In this document: positions 7,638-14,021 of the stretch, one piece after another
Numbering within the stretch: the first letter of the stretch is position 1
Layout of the letters: the number at the start of each line of letters is the position of its first letter
Assembly (NCBI GenBank): GCA_002418895.1
Contig: DIFA01000002.1
Coordinates: forward strand, 1 to 15,010
Direction: 5' to 3'
Origin: Dehalococcoidia bacterium UBA5760
Lineage (GTDB): Bacteria > Chloroflexota > Dehalococcoidia > Dehalococcoidales > UBA5760
DNA length: 15,010 nucleotides
The notes under the pieces: generated by a model
What the model saw: the letters and a program-made list of their open reading frames with translations, nothing else
Told to the model about the DNA's origin: nothing
The model's database searches: none
Made by a program: the position numbers and the translations under genes

Positions 7638-7787
7638 ATGGCTAAGAAATATTCCATCAGCTATGAAAGGCCTGATGAGCTGGGTACTTTCGTCGTCGAT
7701 ATCAAGGCCAAAACGGAGCAGGAAGCTAAGGATAAATTTAAGCAGATGTATCCGGATTGGACCGTGGTATCGGTTCTTGAGAGATAA
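7638..7787 (+). CDS. Small conserved-looking protein, 49 residues, unknown function
   Basis: The frame from ATG 7638 to TAA 7785-7787 gives 49 residues. GAGGTGG (7623-7629) is a good ribosome-binding site eight bases upstream. The protein is hydrophilic and shows an ordered alternation: K-K-Y-S-I-S-Y-E at the start, G-T-F-V-V-D-I-K-A as a beta-strand, a charged helix T-E-Q-E-A-K-D-K-F-K-Q-M-Y, and a final strand W-T-V-V-S-V-L. This is a plausible beta-beta-alpha-beta miniature fold, with the 'acidic turn, E-A-x-x-K-F' helix seen in several small uncharacterised bacterial proteins. No metal site or cysteine is present and I do not recognise a family. It lies 141 bases after the SIMPL gene and 30 bases before the next gene on the same strand, so the two small genes are probably cotranscribed. 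Confidence 0.6.
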   Translation: MAKKYSISYERPDELGTFVVDIKAKTEQEAKDKFKQMYPDWTVVSVLER

Positions 7788-7817
7788 GTAACCCGGGATG
7801 ATTAGGGGGTAAGTCGG

Positions 7818-8156
7818 ATGAAAGAGAAATTGTTAGAGTCCGGATTATATGGAAAAGAGCCGTCGAAAAACCCCGAGTCTCTATGCGATGGTAAAATAGT
7901 CGTCTCGCACAGGGATGGCTGGCGGTACTTCAATTGTGAGGAAATCGGTCGCGAAGATAACAAGGTAGTGAATAAGAGCATTGCTGTCAAGGGTTACGGT
8001 GTTAATGATCGGGAAAGAGAGACGAAGTTAAAGAATATAATAAAACGCGTCCTCTGTCCGCAGTATAGGTGTTCCTGCCGGATATCCAGATATCTTGAAA
8101 AAGGCTATAGTCATCAGGAAGCGTTAGCCAGGGCCGCTGTAATAGACGTGATTTAG
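7818..8156 (+). CDS. Hypothetical 112-residue protein with a C-terminal cysteine cluster
   Basis: A soluble, strongly charged 112-residue protein with no signal peptide or membrane span. AGGGGG (7804-7809) lies eight bases before the ATG. Five cysteines are present: Cys23, Cys40, and a tight group Cys80, Cys85, Cys87 in C-P-Q-Y-R-C-S-C. The segment 22-40 reads C-D-G-K-I-V-V-S-H-R-D-G-W-R-Y-F-N-C. The C-terminal part Y-L-E-K-G-Y-S-H-Q-E-A-L-A-R-A-A-V is a predicted helix. The cysteines could bind a metal ion, but the spacing does not match a zinc ribbon known to me. It follows the 49-residue gene by 30 bases and converges on the alcohol dehydrogenase, with 25 bases between the stop codons. I do not recognise the family. 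Confidence 0.6.
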   Translation: MKEKLLESGLYGKEPSKNPESLCDGKIVVSHRDGWRYFNCEEIGREDNKVVNKSIAVKGYGVNDRERETKLKNIIKRVLCPQYRCSCRISRYLEKGYSHQEALARAAVIDVI

Positions 8157-8181
8157 CTTTTCGTATCCTCCTCTCTAGCTA

Positions 8182-9363
8182 TCAACCTGTGGGCTCCAGC
8201 GCCTTCCGATATATCCTCTCTATCTGGGCGGGCGACTTTACCTGCCGCGGGTTGGCCGCTATATTGGGATCGGAAAAAGCGTTCCGGGCGACGATATCCA
8301 GGTGTTTTTCGAAGTGGTCCAGATTGTTCGCCAGGGCGTTTTTGAGACCGGGAATGCCAAGCAGCAGGCTCAATCTAAATACTTCCTTGCTGAGCGCATT
8401 AGCCTGCTTTTTGGCCGTGCGCTCTTTGAGGCCGATAGTCCGGGCTATCTCGGCATACCCGGCTTCGGCATCGGGAAGATTAAATTCTATGGCGTAGGGC
8501 AACAGAACGGCGTTGCATAGGCCGTGGGGTATGCCGTAACCTGCGCCTAACGCGTGAGCCAGAGCATGGTTGATACCCAGCGAGGTATTGCTGAAAGCTA
8601 TTCCGGCCATCATATTGGCTTCGTGCATTTTTTCTCGAGCCTCTTTATGGTCGGGTTGCGAGCAGACAGCGGGTAGATATTGGAAAACGTATCTTATTGC
8701 CCTCAGCGCCAGACATTTGGCAGGTTCATTATCGTTAATCGATACATAGGCCTCTACGGCATGGGTAAGTGCGTCCATACCGGTATTGGCGGTGACATCG
8801 GGTGGCAGAGAAAGACACAGCTCGGGGTCATAAATGGCTGTATCCGGTACCATTTCGTAGCTGCGCACCGGATATTTCCGTTTGCTGGATTCGTCGAAAA
8901 TAACCGAGCCGCGGCTGACGCCGGTCCCGCTGCCGCTGGTGGTCTCAATGGCCGTAAATCTAGCTTTAAGCCTTAGCGGAGGCATTGACTTGATCGGCCC
9001 TTCTCCCCACTCCCTTACTTTATCGAAAACATCCAGTTCTGGGTGTTCATAGAAAAGCCAGGCTGATTTGGCCAGGTCTATCGGGGAACCGCCGCCGAAT
9101 CCCAGAATCCAGTCAGGTCTAAATTCAAGAAGTCTCTCTTTAAAATCTACGACCTGCCTGATCGGGGGCTCCGGCAGTACACCTGTCATCAATTCGACTT
9201 TTTTCCCCGACTCTATCAACAGCGGCAGCACCTTGTCCCCGGCCAGTCTGGCAGTAGCGCTTCCCCCGCATATCACCGCCACCCGCTTCATATCCATTTT
9301 GGCCAGGTGATTGAGGGAACCATAGCCGAATACTATCTCTCGTGGCACCCTGAAGTAGCGCAA
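8182..9363 (-). CDS. Iron-containing alcohol dehydrogenase
   Basis: A 393-residue group III (Fe-type) alcohol dehydrogenase, a cytoplasmic NAD(P)H-dependent enzyme interconverting alcohols and aldehydes or ketones. The nucleotide-binding domain (1-190) carries G-G-G-S-P-I-D-L-A-K at 90-99 and the T-S-G-S-G-T-G segment at 142-148. The metal ligands expected for the family are all present: Asp197 and His201 in G-M-D-A-L-T-H-A-V-E-A-Y, His266 in N-H-A-L-A-H-A-L-G, and His280 in I-P-H-G. Length is normal. Substrate cannot be read from sequence; butanol, propanediol or similar substrates are all possible. The start codon is TTG at 9363, supported by AAAGGAGA seven to ten bases upstream and by M-R-Y-F aligning at the family start; no ATG fits. 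It is divergent from the AhpD-like gene and so may share control with it. Confidence 0.93.
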   Translation of the reverse strand: MRYFRVPREIVFGYGSLNHLAKMDMKRVAVICGGSATARLAGDKVLPLLIESGKKVELMTGVLPEPPIRQVVDFKERLLEFRPDWILGFGGGSPIDLAKSAWLFYEHPELDVFDKVREWGEGPIKSMPPLRLKARFTAIETTSGSGTGVSRGSVIFDESSKRKYPVRSYEMVPDTAIYDPELCLSLPPDVTANTGMDALTHAVEAYVSINDNEPAKCLALRAIRYVFQYLPAVCSQPDHKEAREKMHEANMMAGIAFSNTSLGINHALAHALGAGYGIPHGLCNAVLLPYAIEFNLPDAEAGYAEIARTIGLKERTAKKQANALSKEVFRLSLLLGIPGLKNALANNLDHFEKHLDIVARNAFSDPNIAANPRQVKSPAQIERIYRKALEPTG

Positions 9364-9412
9364 GACAAGTCTCCTTTAAGTCTATTGATATTCTATCTTA
9401 ACACAACAATTC

Positions 9413-9421
9413 CTTATATCA
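9413..9421 (-). promoter_or_regulatory. Extended -10 promoter candidate of the alcohol dehydrogenase gene
   Basis: On the minus strand TGATATAAG (9413-9421) matches TGnTATAAT with one mismatch. A recognisable -35 box is missing. The predicted leader is about 43 bases. Confidence 0.35.
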
Positions 9422-9460
9422 AATTGCACTAAAATGACTTAGGGACTTTGATGATAAGTT

Positions 9461-9470
9461 ACTCCGGAGT
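9461..9470. repeat. Palindrome in the divergent control region
   Basis: ACTCCGGAGT is a perfect 10-base palindrome placed between the two divergent promoter candidates, about 40 bases from each. It could be a binding site of a shared regulator. A single 10-base palindrome is weak evidence. Confidence 0.25.
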
Positions 9471-9503
9471 TAGTCGAAACATACAAATCCGAGAACCGGT
9501 GTA

Positions 9504-9512
9504 TGGTATGAT
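9504..9512 (+). promoter_or_regulatory. Extended -10 promoter candidate of the AhpD-like gene
   Basis: TGGTATGAT matches TGnTATAAT with one mismatch. It would give a leader of about 64 bases to the ATG at 9583. The better-looking TTAACA/AATAAT pair (9531-9560) is rejected because transcription would begin inside the ribosome-binding site. Confidence 0.3.
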
Positions 9513-9582
9513 TAAGGATTATATAGACTTTTAACACCATGACAGTAGTTGCGTAATAATAATTTGGAAGGTGTTTACCGAC

Positions 9583-9924
9583 ATGGAAAATCAGTTGAAA
9601 CTAAATGATGAGCGGGTTGTATTACGAGATAAATTCAGACAATTATTTCCCGAGTTGATGACCCAGGAGACTGCCATACTTGAATCCGTGTACAAGGACG
9701 GCGTGCTTCCTAAAAAAATAAAGCATCTTATCGCTTTGGGAATAGCCCTCAGGGCCGGATGCGAAAATTGCATCCTTTCCCACACTATTCGGGCACTTGA
9801 ATCCGGGGCTAGTAAAGATGAAATTCTGGAGACCCTATCGGTGGAATTGGCTATGAGCGGTACATCCGGTATGGGCGAATCATTAAGAGTAATAAAAATA
9901 CTCGATGAGTTAGGAAAGCTCTAA
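9583..9924 (+). CDS. Carboxymuconolactone decarboxylase / AhpD-like protein
   Basis: A 113-residue, mostly helical protein of the AhpD-like superfamily. Residues 32-97 cover the conserved core: V-L-P-K-K-I-K-H-L-I-A-L-G-I-A-L-R followed by A-G-C-E-N-C-I-L-S-H, in which Cys60, Cys63 and His67 form the C-x2-C-x3-H redox site of AhpD. Proteins with this site act as thiol-dependent peroxidase partners or disulfide reductases, whereas true 4-carboxymuconolactone decarboxylases lack the cysteine pair; a redox role is therefore favoured. Typical single-domain members are 100-130 residues. ATG 9583 is chosen because AAGGTG lies nine bases upstream; a GTG at 9571 would overlap that site. It is divergent from the alcohol dehydrogenase and converges on the nucleotidase homologue with 14 bases between stop codons. 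Confidence 0.88.
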   Translation: MENQLKLNDERVVLRDKFRQLFPELMTQETAILESVYKDGVLPKKIKHLIALGIALRAGCENCILSHTIRALESGASKDEILETLSVELAMSGTSGMGESLRVIKILDELGKL

Positions 9925-9938
9925 ACCGTATTTTCAAT

Positions 9939-11405
9939 CTAGTTATAGATTAATCTGCCTTCAACCCTTCGGCTGATGTTCTGGTGGTTTCTCAGATACT
10001 CTTCGAGCACTTCCTGAGCTGAGGTACTGATGACCTTTGATTTTCCCGAAGCTAGCAACTCCTCGTTAGTGATATTAAGATAGGCGCTTGAGTTTTTGGA
10101 ATGAAAACCAAGCATGGCGATGGTATAGCAATGATCATCGGAAACCGGCTGCCGATTGATTGTAAGTGATGCCAGTTCTCTCGCGGCATCATTGTAGACG
10201 GCCTTCACCCTGTCGTTTACCTGGTAGCATTCCCCCTCGTTATTTCGATTATCCGGCCTCATAATGTGGGCAAAAATGCGTTTGATCTGGGCACCGCTGA
10301 TCCGGTACCTTGTTATCACATCGTCGTAGGGGAAGCAGGTCTTTAAATCCTTAAGAGTGACCACGGGGCCCATTTCCTTCGATCTTATTGAACCGCTGCC
10401 GACCAGCATAACATCGCTCTCGGCGATTTCGGCGAAGGCATCGGCGATGAGGTCGCCCAGGGAGGTCTCAACCTCCCGCCGGGGATGAGTAAGAATCTCA
10501 CCAAACTTGCAGATGATAGTGCTATACTTCCGGTCTACCTGTCCCTTAAGAGAGTTGATGTATTCCTCAAGTTTAGCATCGGGTTCGGCCAATCTGTCGT
10601 CAACCGAAATAAGCTGCCATTCATAGTCCACAATACTATTGGTATCGTCATCGACCACGATGTCAAAGCGTCCGATCTGGTCGGTTCCAACGCCCGCCTG
10701 AGCGATCAGAATTCCGTTGACCTTGGCCGGCTTTTCCAGGATAGTGTGGGAATGGCCGCCGATGATCATATCTACCCCCCACTCAGGATTTAGCATCTTC
10801 GCCAGCTCAATATCGGATTCAAAGCCGATATGGGTCAGGATAATGGTAAGGTCTATATCGTCGTTCTTGTAGGCATTGGTGATCTTGCCTATTTCCTGGC
10901 TGGCTTCTTCCAGGGTGATGAAACTGCTGATCAGGTCGTCCTGATTGTTGATGGCGTCTATCACCTTCTCGGTGATGATGCCGGTGAAGAGGATATCGAA
11001 GCCGGCCTTTTTAATAATCAGATAAGGTCGCATCAGCCGCTTATTGTACTTGCTTACATAGAGATTGGCGTTGACGATGGGGAAGTTGGCTACTTTCTCA
11101 AGAAACAGGAGATGGGGTAGGCCGTAGTCGAACTCATGATTGCCCAGGGCAACGACATCGGGGGCAAGATAGTTCATGATTTCCATGGTGGAAATGCCCC
11201 TGTATTCCGAGTCGATGAGTGAACCCTGAACCATGTCTCCTGAGATAAGGTAGAAGACATTTTCCTCCTCCCTGCGGACTTTATTGATGTACCCGGAGAG
11301 GAGGGCCAGGCCACCGGTGAGTCTACTGCCGCCGTCCTTTATCTCGGCAAGGAAGTCACCATGCATATCGTTAGAGTGCAGGACAGTGAATTTCTTGTTA
11401 TTCAT
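9939..11405 (-). CDS. Bifunctional metallophosphoesterase / 5'-nucleotidase (UshA-like), no signal peptide
   Basis: A 488-residue protein with the two-domain layout of the UshA/5'-nucleotidase family. The N-terminal metallophosphoesterase domain (5-265) carries the dimetal motifs H-S-N-D-M-H-G (Asp13, His15), G-D-M (Asp57), G-N-H-E-F-D (Asn89, His90), T-H-I-G (His192) and G-G-H-S-H (His218, His220). The C-terminal substrate domain (about 295-485) has S-L-G-D-L-I-A-D-A, a G-S-G-S-I-R turn (336-341) and F-P-Y-D-D (358-362). Most relatives are exported, but this one begins M-N-N-K-K-F-T-V-L-H with no signal peptide or transmembrane segment, so it is probably cytoplasmic. In the family turn N-x-G-x-I-R, Gly stands here in place of the usual Asn, so nucleotide specificity may differ. 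The ATG has GAGGAAG eight bases upstream. It lies 82 bases downstream of the repeat-protein gene on the same strand and could be cotranscribed with it. Confidence 0.9.
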   Translation of the reverse strand: MNNKKFTVLHSNDMHGDFLAEIKDGGSRLTGGLALLSGYINKVRREEENVFYLISGDMVQGSLIDSEYRGISTMEIMNYLAPDVVALGNHEFDYGLPHLLFLEKVANFPIVNANLYVSKYNKRLMRPYLIIKKAGFDILFTGIITEKVIDAINNQDDLISSFITLEEASQEIGKITNAYKNDDIDLTIILTHIGFESDIELAKMLNPEWGVDMIIGGHSHTILEKPAKVNGILIAQAGVGTDQIGRFDIVVDDDTNSIVDYEWQLISVDDRLAEPDAKLEEYINSLKGQVDRKYSTIICKFGEILTHPRREVETSLGDLIADAFAEIAESDVMLVGSGSIRSKEMGPVVTLKDLKTCFPYDDVITRYRISGAQIKRIFAHIMRPDNRNNEGECYQVNDRVKAVYNDAARELASLTINRQPVSDDHCYTIAMLGFHSKNSSAYLNITNEELLASGKSKVISTSAQEVLEEYLRNHQNISRRVEGRLIYN

Positions 11406-11462
11406 TACTCACGCTTCCTCATGTATTGCATGCGGTATGTTATTCTACGCCTGCAATCAGTG

Positions 11463-11480
11463 ATATTGTGCAGACAATAT
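11463..11480. repeat. Perfect inverted repeat upstream of the nucleotidase gene
   Basis: ATATTGT (11463-11469) and ACAATAT (11474-11480) are perfect seven-base inverted arms around GCAG. It starts eight bases after the stop codon of the repeat-protein gene and about 60 bases before the nucleotidase ATG. It is AT-rich and has no T-tract on the minus strand, so it resembles an operator more than a terminator. Confidence 0.45.
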
Positions 11481-11487
11481 TAGCCGT

Positions 11488-13458
11488 CTATGATTTTTTG
11501 TAATGGTATCTGGTTATCAGGACGGCAATCGCAACGCAGACTGAAGCGATAATAAGGATAAGCGCCCACTGGGGCAGGTATCTCACATAAAATGAGCGCA
11601 ATGCCGACCAGTTGCTCTCGTTTTCAGCCCCATCGATAGCTCTCACCCGCCAGTAATAGGGGGTGTTGCTGTCGGTACCGCGGAGTGCTTCCTCCTTAGT
11701 TAGAGTGTATGGTGGTTGGGTGAGACCTCCTTTCTCGAGTAGTATGGTTGCGAAACTGTCATCCGGGGCAATCTGGATAGTATAAGTCACGCCGCTCGGA
11801 TCGCTCACCGTATTCCATGTCAGGGTCGGTCGGGTGCCCTGCCTGGAGCCGTTCTCCGGAGACACGAGCTGGGGTGTTGGTGGTGGGGTGGACTCCATGA
11901 CAAAATGGGTCTCCAGTGTGTTGATGGTATCACTGGCGCTTATAGTATGCTGTCCGTGACGGCTGGCGGGAGCCTTAAAGGCAATGGAGAAGTTACCGTT
12001 AGCATCGGCTCTGGTGGTCGCTACGGTAGAGTTGTCGTATTGTATTACAACCACTCCGGTGAAACCGGTTCCTTTCGCTGTGATGTATGAGCCTACATTG
12101 CCGTTGTCGGGACTTATTTCCAGGCTGGTGGTCACTGTAAAGTTGGCGCTACCTGCCGCAGTACCATCGTTGGCGGTTACAGAATAGTTGCCGCTCGTTA
12201 CCGAAGGCACTACGAACTGGTCGGTGAAGTTGCCATAAGAATCGGTGGCGCTGGTCCTGACGTGATCGCCGTTAAAACGGACAGTCACAGTTCTTGATTT
12301 GCCAAAACCCGTACCGGTGATAATTACTGTGGCGTTGATTGGTCCGCTCGACGGGTTAAGTTTCAGAGTGGATTCAGTGCTAATATTAGTATCATCTGAT
12401 TCGGTGCCGTCGCTGGACTCTACTTTGTGTATGCCGTTGGTACTCGGCGGGATTAAGAAGGTGGCTTCAAAGCAGCCGGTACTGTCGGAGCGGACTACTG
12501 ATGGCCATGTGGTTAATTTATCCCCGTCGAATGTTATTTCCATATTCCGGTTGGATCGGAAGCCGTGTCCAATGATCGTGACCTCATTTCCGACCTCACC
12601 TGATACCCGGGACAGTGTTATACTGGCGACGACGGTGAAATCGGTGCTCGCAGTATAGGTGCCGTCACTTGCCAGTACCTCGAGAATGCGGTTAATGCAG
12701 ATCGGTACATCGAAGTCTGCGGTGAAGCTTCCGTTGCTATTGCTTCTCACCGAAGCGGGACTGGTAGCAACCCGATCGTCATCAAAGAAAATACTCATTG
12801 CCCGGTTGGAACGGAAGCCGCGTCCTGTTATCGTGACTTCGGTGCCCGTGCTGCCGGAGGTTGGTGAGATTGATATTGATTGTGTCACCAGGATACTGTC
12901 TGTAGCCTCAAACATGCCGTCATTAGCGCTGACTTCATGGCTGCCGCGGTCAGCCTCCGGAATACGGAAGGTTGTGGTGAAGCTGCCGCGGGAGTTGGTT
13001 GAGGTAGTAGCGATACTTCTATTGTCAAATCGGATGGTTACACTACGGCTGGCCCTGAAGCCGGTGCCCCGTATAGTTACCTGGTCATTTACCAGGGAAG
13101 TCGTGCTACTAAGTTCTACTTCTGGCTCGACATCGAAGATGACAGTCGCATTTTCATAGCTGGTTGATACACGTACATTATAGGTTCCGCCGGGCATCTC
13201 CGGCACCCTGATATTACGTGATAATGCGCCGGCCGGGTCCACTGTGCCGCTGGCTACAGTCTCAAAACTGGTATCGTATGCGAAGCGTATTTGATAGTTT
13301 GCTCCCGGAGTAAAGGCGTTGCCGTTGATGTTTACCAGCGTATCTACCGGAGCATGGTTCGGTGATATATTCAACGAAGCGGCCATAGCCGGTGTTGCGG
13401 GCAGAAACAGTAATAAAGAGGTCAAGGCCAAAACTACTCCTAAACATAGCCTTTTCAT
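11488..13458 (-). CDS. Membrane-anchored surface protein with six IPT/TIG-like repeats and a fibronectin-III-like domain
   Basis: A 656-residue exported protein. Residues 1-27 are a signal peptide (M-K-R, hydrophobic core, A-T-P-A-M-A). Six Ig-like repeats of about 80 residues follow, at roughly 28-111, 113-193, 194-277, 278-361, 363-444 and 445-521. Each has the IPT/TIG pattern: S-x-x-x-G opening, V-x-I-x-G-x-G-F, a beta hairpin with F-D-x-x-x-V, N-G-x-F-x-x-x-F-x-V-P, and a closing V-x-A-x-D-G. Residues 527-626 form a fibronectin-III-like domain ending P-Y-Y-W-R-V-R-A-I-D-G. A single membrane span (631-649) and the tail R-Y-H-Y-K-K-S anchor it with the repeats outside. Adhesion or envelope structure is likely; no enzyme site is seen. 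The ATG at 13458 is chosen because AAGGAGG sits five bases upstream and the signal peptide begins there; a longer frame to 13539 would run through the promoter. Confidence 0.88.
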   Translation of the reverse strand: MKRLCLGVVLALTSLLLFLPATPAMAASLNISPNHAPVDTLVNINGNAFTPGANYQIRFAYDTSFETVASGTVDPAGALSRNIRVPEMPGGTYNVRVSTSYENATVIFDVEPEVELSSTTSLVNDQVTIRGTGFRASRSVTIRFDNRSIATTSTNSRGSFTTTFRIPEADRGSHEVSANDGMFEATDSILVTQSISISPTSGSTGTEVTITGRGFRSNRAMSIFFDDDRVATSPASVRSNSNGSFTADFDVPICINRILEVLASDGTYTASTDFTVVASITLSRVSGEVGNEVTIIGHGFRSNRNMEITFDGDKLTTWPSVVRSDSTGCFEATFLIPPSTNGIHKVESSDGTESDDTNISTESTLKLNPSSGPINATVIITGTGFGKSRTVTVRFNGDHVRTSATDSYGNFTDQFVVPSVTSGNYSVTANDGTAAGSANFTVTTSLEISPDNGNVGSYITAKGTGFTGVVVIQYDNSTVATTRADANGNFSIAFKAPASRHGQHTISASDTINTLETHFVMESTPPPTPQLVSPENGSRQGTRPTLTWNTVSDPSGVTYTIQIAPDDSFATILLEKGGLTQPPYTLTKEEALRGTDSNTPYYWRVRAIDGAENESNWSALRSFYVRYLPQWALILIIASVCVAIAVLITRYHYKKS

Positions 13459-13517
13459 AAAACCCTCCTTGGCTGGTTTCTCATGGTATGGTAAAGCAAT
13501 CGTTTTTATTACAACAC

Positions 13518-13546
13518 ATAATATTGACTGATTGTACAAAAGTCAA
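13518..13546 (-). promoter_or_regulatory. Promoter of the repeat-protein gene, with an embedded inverted repeat
   Basis: On the minus strand TTGACT (13541-13546) and TATTAT (13518-13523) are separated by exactly 17 bases, each five of six matches to consensus. The predicted start near 13511 gives a leader of about 53 bases to the ATG at 13458. The -35 hexamer is one arm of an inverted repeat, AGTCAA/TTGACT (13524-13529 with 13541-13546), surrounding a TTGTACAA palindrome (13532-13539). A repressor bound there would cover the promoter. Confidence 0.65.
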
Positions 13547-13642
13547 GAAAGAGCTATACGGGGTCAGCGATGTTTGAGGAGAGCTTGAGAGTGTATATGG
13601 GGATAGGATAAAGGGGAAGGCAAATTAGGAATGTATCCGGAC

Positions 13643-13760
13643 AAAAGAAAAGCTCCAAGTAATTTAGCTTTCCTGTGGCCTTTCGACTGAATTCTTCCAT
13701 AACCTTGCGGTGCTGGTCGTTTTCCTTCTACTTAACCACGATAACTCTACTACTTGGAGC
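13643..13760 (-). ncRNA. Candidate small structured RNA with its own promoter and terminator
   Basis: On the minus strand, positions 13760-13751 (GCTCCAAGTA) are perfectly complementary to 13661-13652 (TACTTGGAGC), and the second arm is followed directly by TTTTCTTTT (13651-13643). Inside this closing stem further helices nest without conflict: GTGGTT (13739-13734) with GGCCAC (13680-13675, two G-U pairs); CGAC (13719-13716) with GTCG (13687-13684); and a hairpin CCAGCACC / GGTTATGG (13716-13709 with 13704-13697) with a two-by-two internal loop and a GCAA tetraloop. The transcript would be about 118 nt, rod-like, and end in a U-tract. A promoter-like pair places +1 on the first base of the 5' arm. 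It does not match SRP RNA, 6S RNA, tmRNA, RNase P or any riboswitch consensus I know. It could instead be a small inverted-repeat (MITE-like) element. Confidence 0.5.
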
Positions 13761-13766
13761 ATTGTT

Positions 13767-13795
13767 ATCATCTCACATACAGGATGATCTGTAAA
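13767..13795 (-). promoter_or_regulatory. Promoter candidate of the small RNA
   Basis: On the minus strand TTTACA (13790-13795; five of six matches) is followed after 17 bases by GATGAT (13767-13772; four of six), with TGA immediately before it as in extended -10 promoters. Six bases separate the -10 box from 13760, so +1 falls on the first base of the closing stem of the RNA. Confidence 0.45.
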
Positions 13796-13825
13796 AACGA
13801 TTTAATGGTCGATAGGGAAATTGTC

Positions 13826-13859
13826 CATCAGTGGCCTGTGTGGTGACCGGGCCCTGATG
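13826..13859. repeat. Hairpin between katG and the small RNA candidate
   Basis: CATCAG (13826-13831) pairs with CTGATG (13854-13859) and GGCC (13833-13836) pairs with GGCC (13850-13853), with one bulged base and a 13-base loop. No T-tract follows on either strand. It lies in the probable 3' region of the katG transcript. Confidence 0.35.
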
Positions 13860-13919
13860 TGTATCGCTGGGATTTTATGACGAAGATTAAGGTATACGTC
13901 GGTACTTCTACGGACAAGA

Positions 13920-13960
13920 AGGAGGGCCACCCCGGTTATGAACTCTGGGATGGCCTTCCT
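13920..13960 (-). terminator. Strong GC-rich hairpin downstream of katG
   Basis: Positions 13921-13935 and 13945-13959 form a stem with 13 of 15 pairs (one G-U, two mismatches) and a nine-base loop; an outer A-T pair extends it. It begins about 60 bases after the katG stop codon. On the minus strand the following TTCTTG is only weakly T-rich, so it is an imperfect intrinsic terminator or a 3'-end stabilising hairpin. Confidence 0.5.
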
Positions 13961-14021
13961 ATTCTAATGCTAACTTCTTTAGCCCGGCGACGTCAGAGAA
14001 AAAGCATTGTAATTTCTTGTG

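Larger units (their letters stand above)
13459..14021. other. Long structured intergenic region between the repeat protein and katG
   Basis: This 563-base stretch has no convincing gene but is full of structure, listed separately: the repeat-protein promoter, a candidate small RNA with its promoter, and two hairpins on the katG side. The remaining 13547-13642 segment is purine-rich on the plus strand and shows no recognisable element. Confidence 0.6.

Noticed and set aside
9531..9560. TTAACA-18-AATAAT as promoter of the AhpD-like gene
   Set aside because: The transcript would begin at about 9567, inside the ribosome-binding site, leaving it incomplete.
13459..13539. N-terminal extension of the surface protein to an ATG at 13539
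   Set aside because: It would place 27 extra residues before a good signal peptide and translate through the -10 box; the internal ATG has a perfect AAGGAGG.
13652..13760. Protein-coding reading of the structured region on the minus strand
   Set aside because: All three frames carry stops within or near the region, and no start with a ribosome-binding site precedes the one protein-like stretch; RNA structure explains the sequence better.
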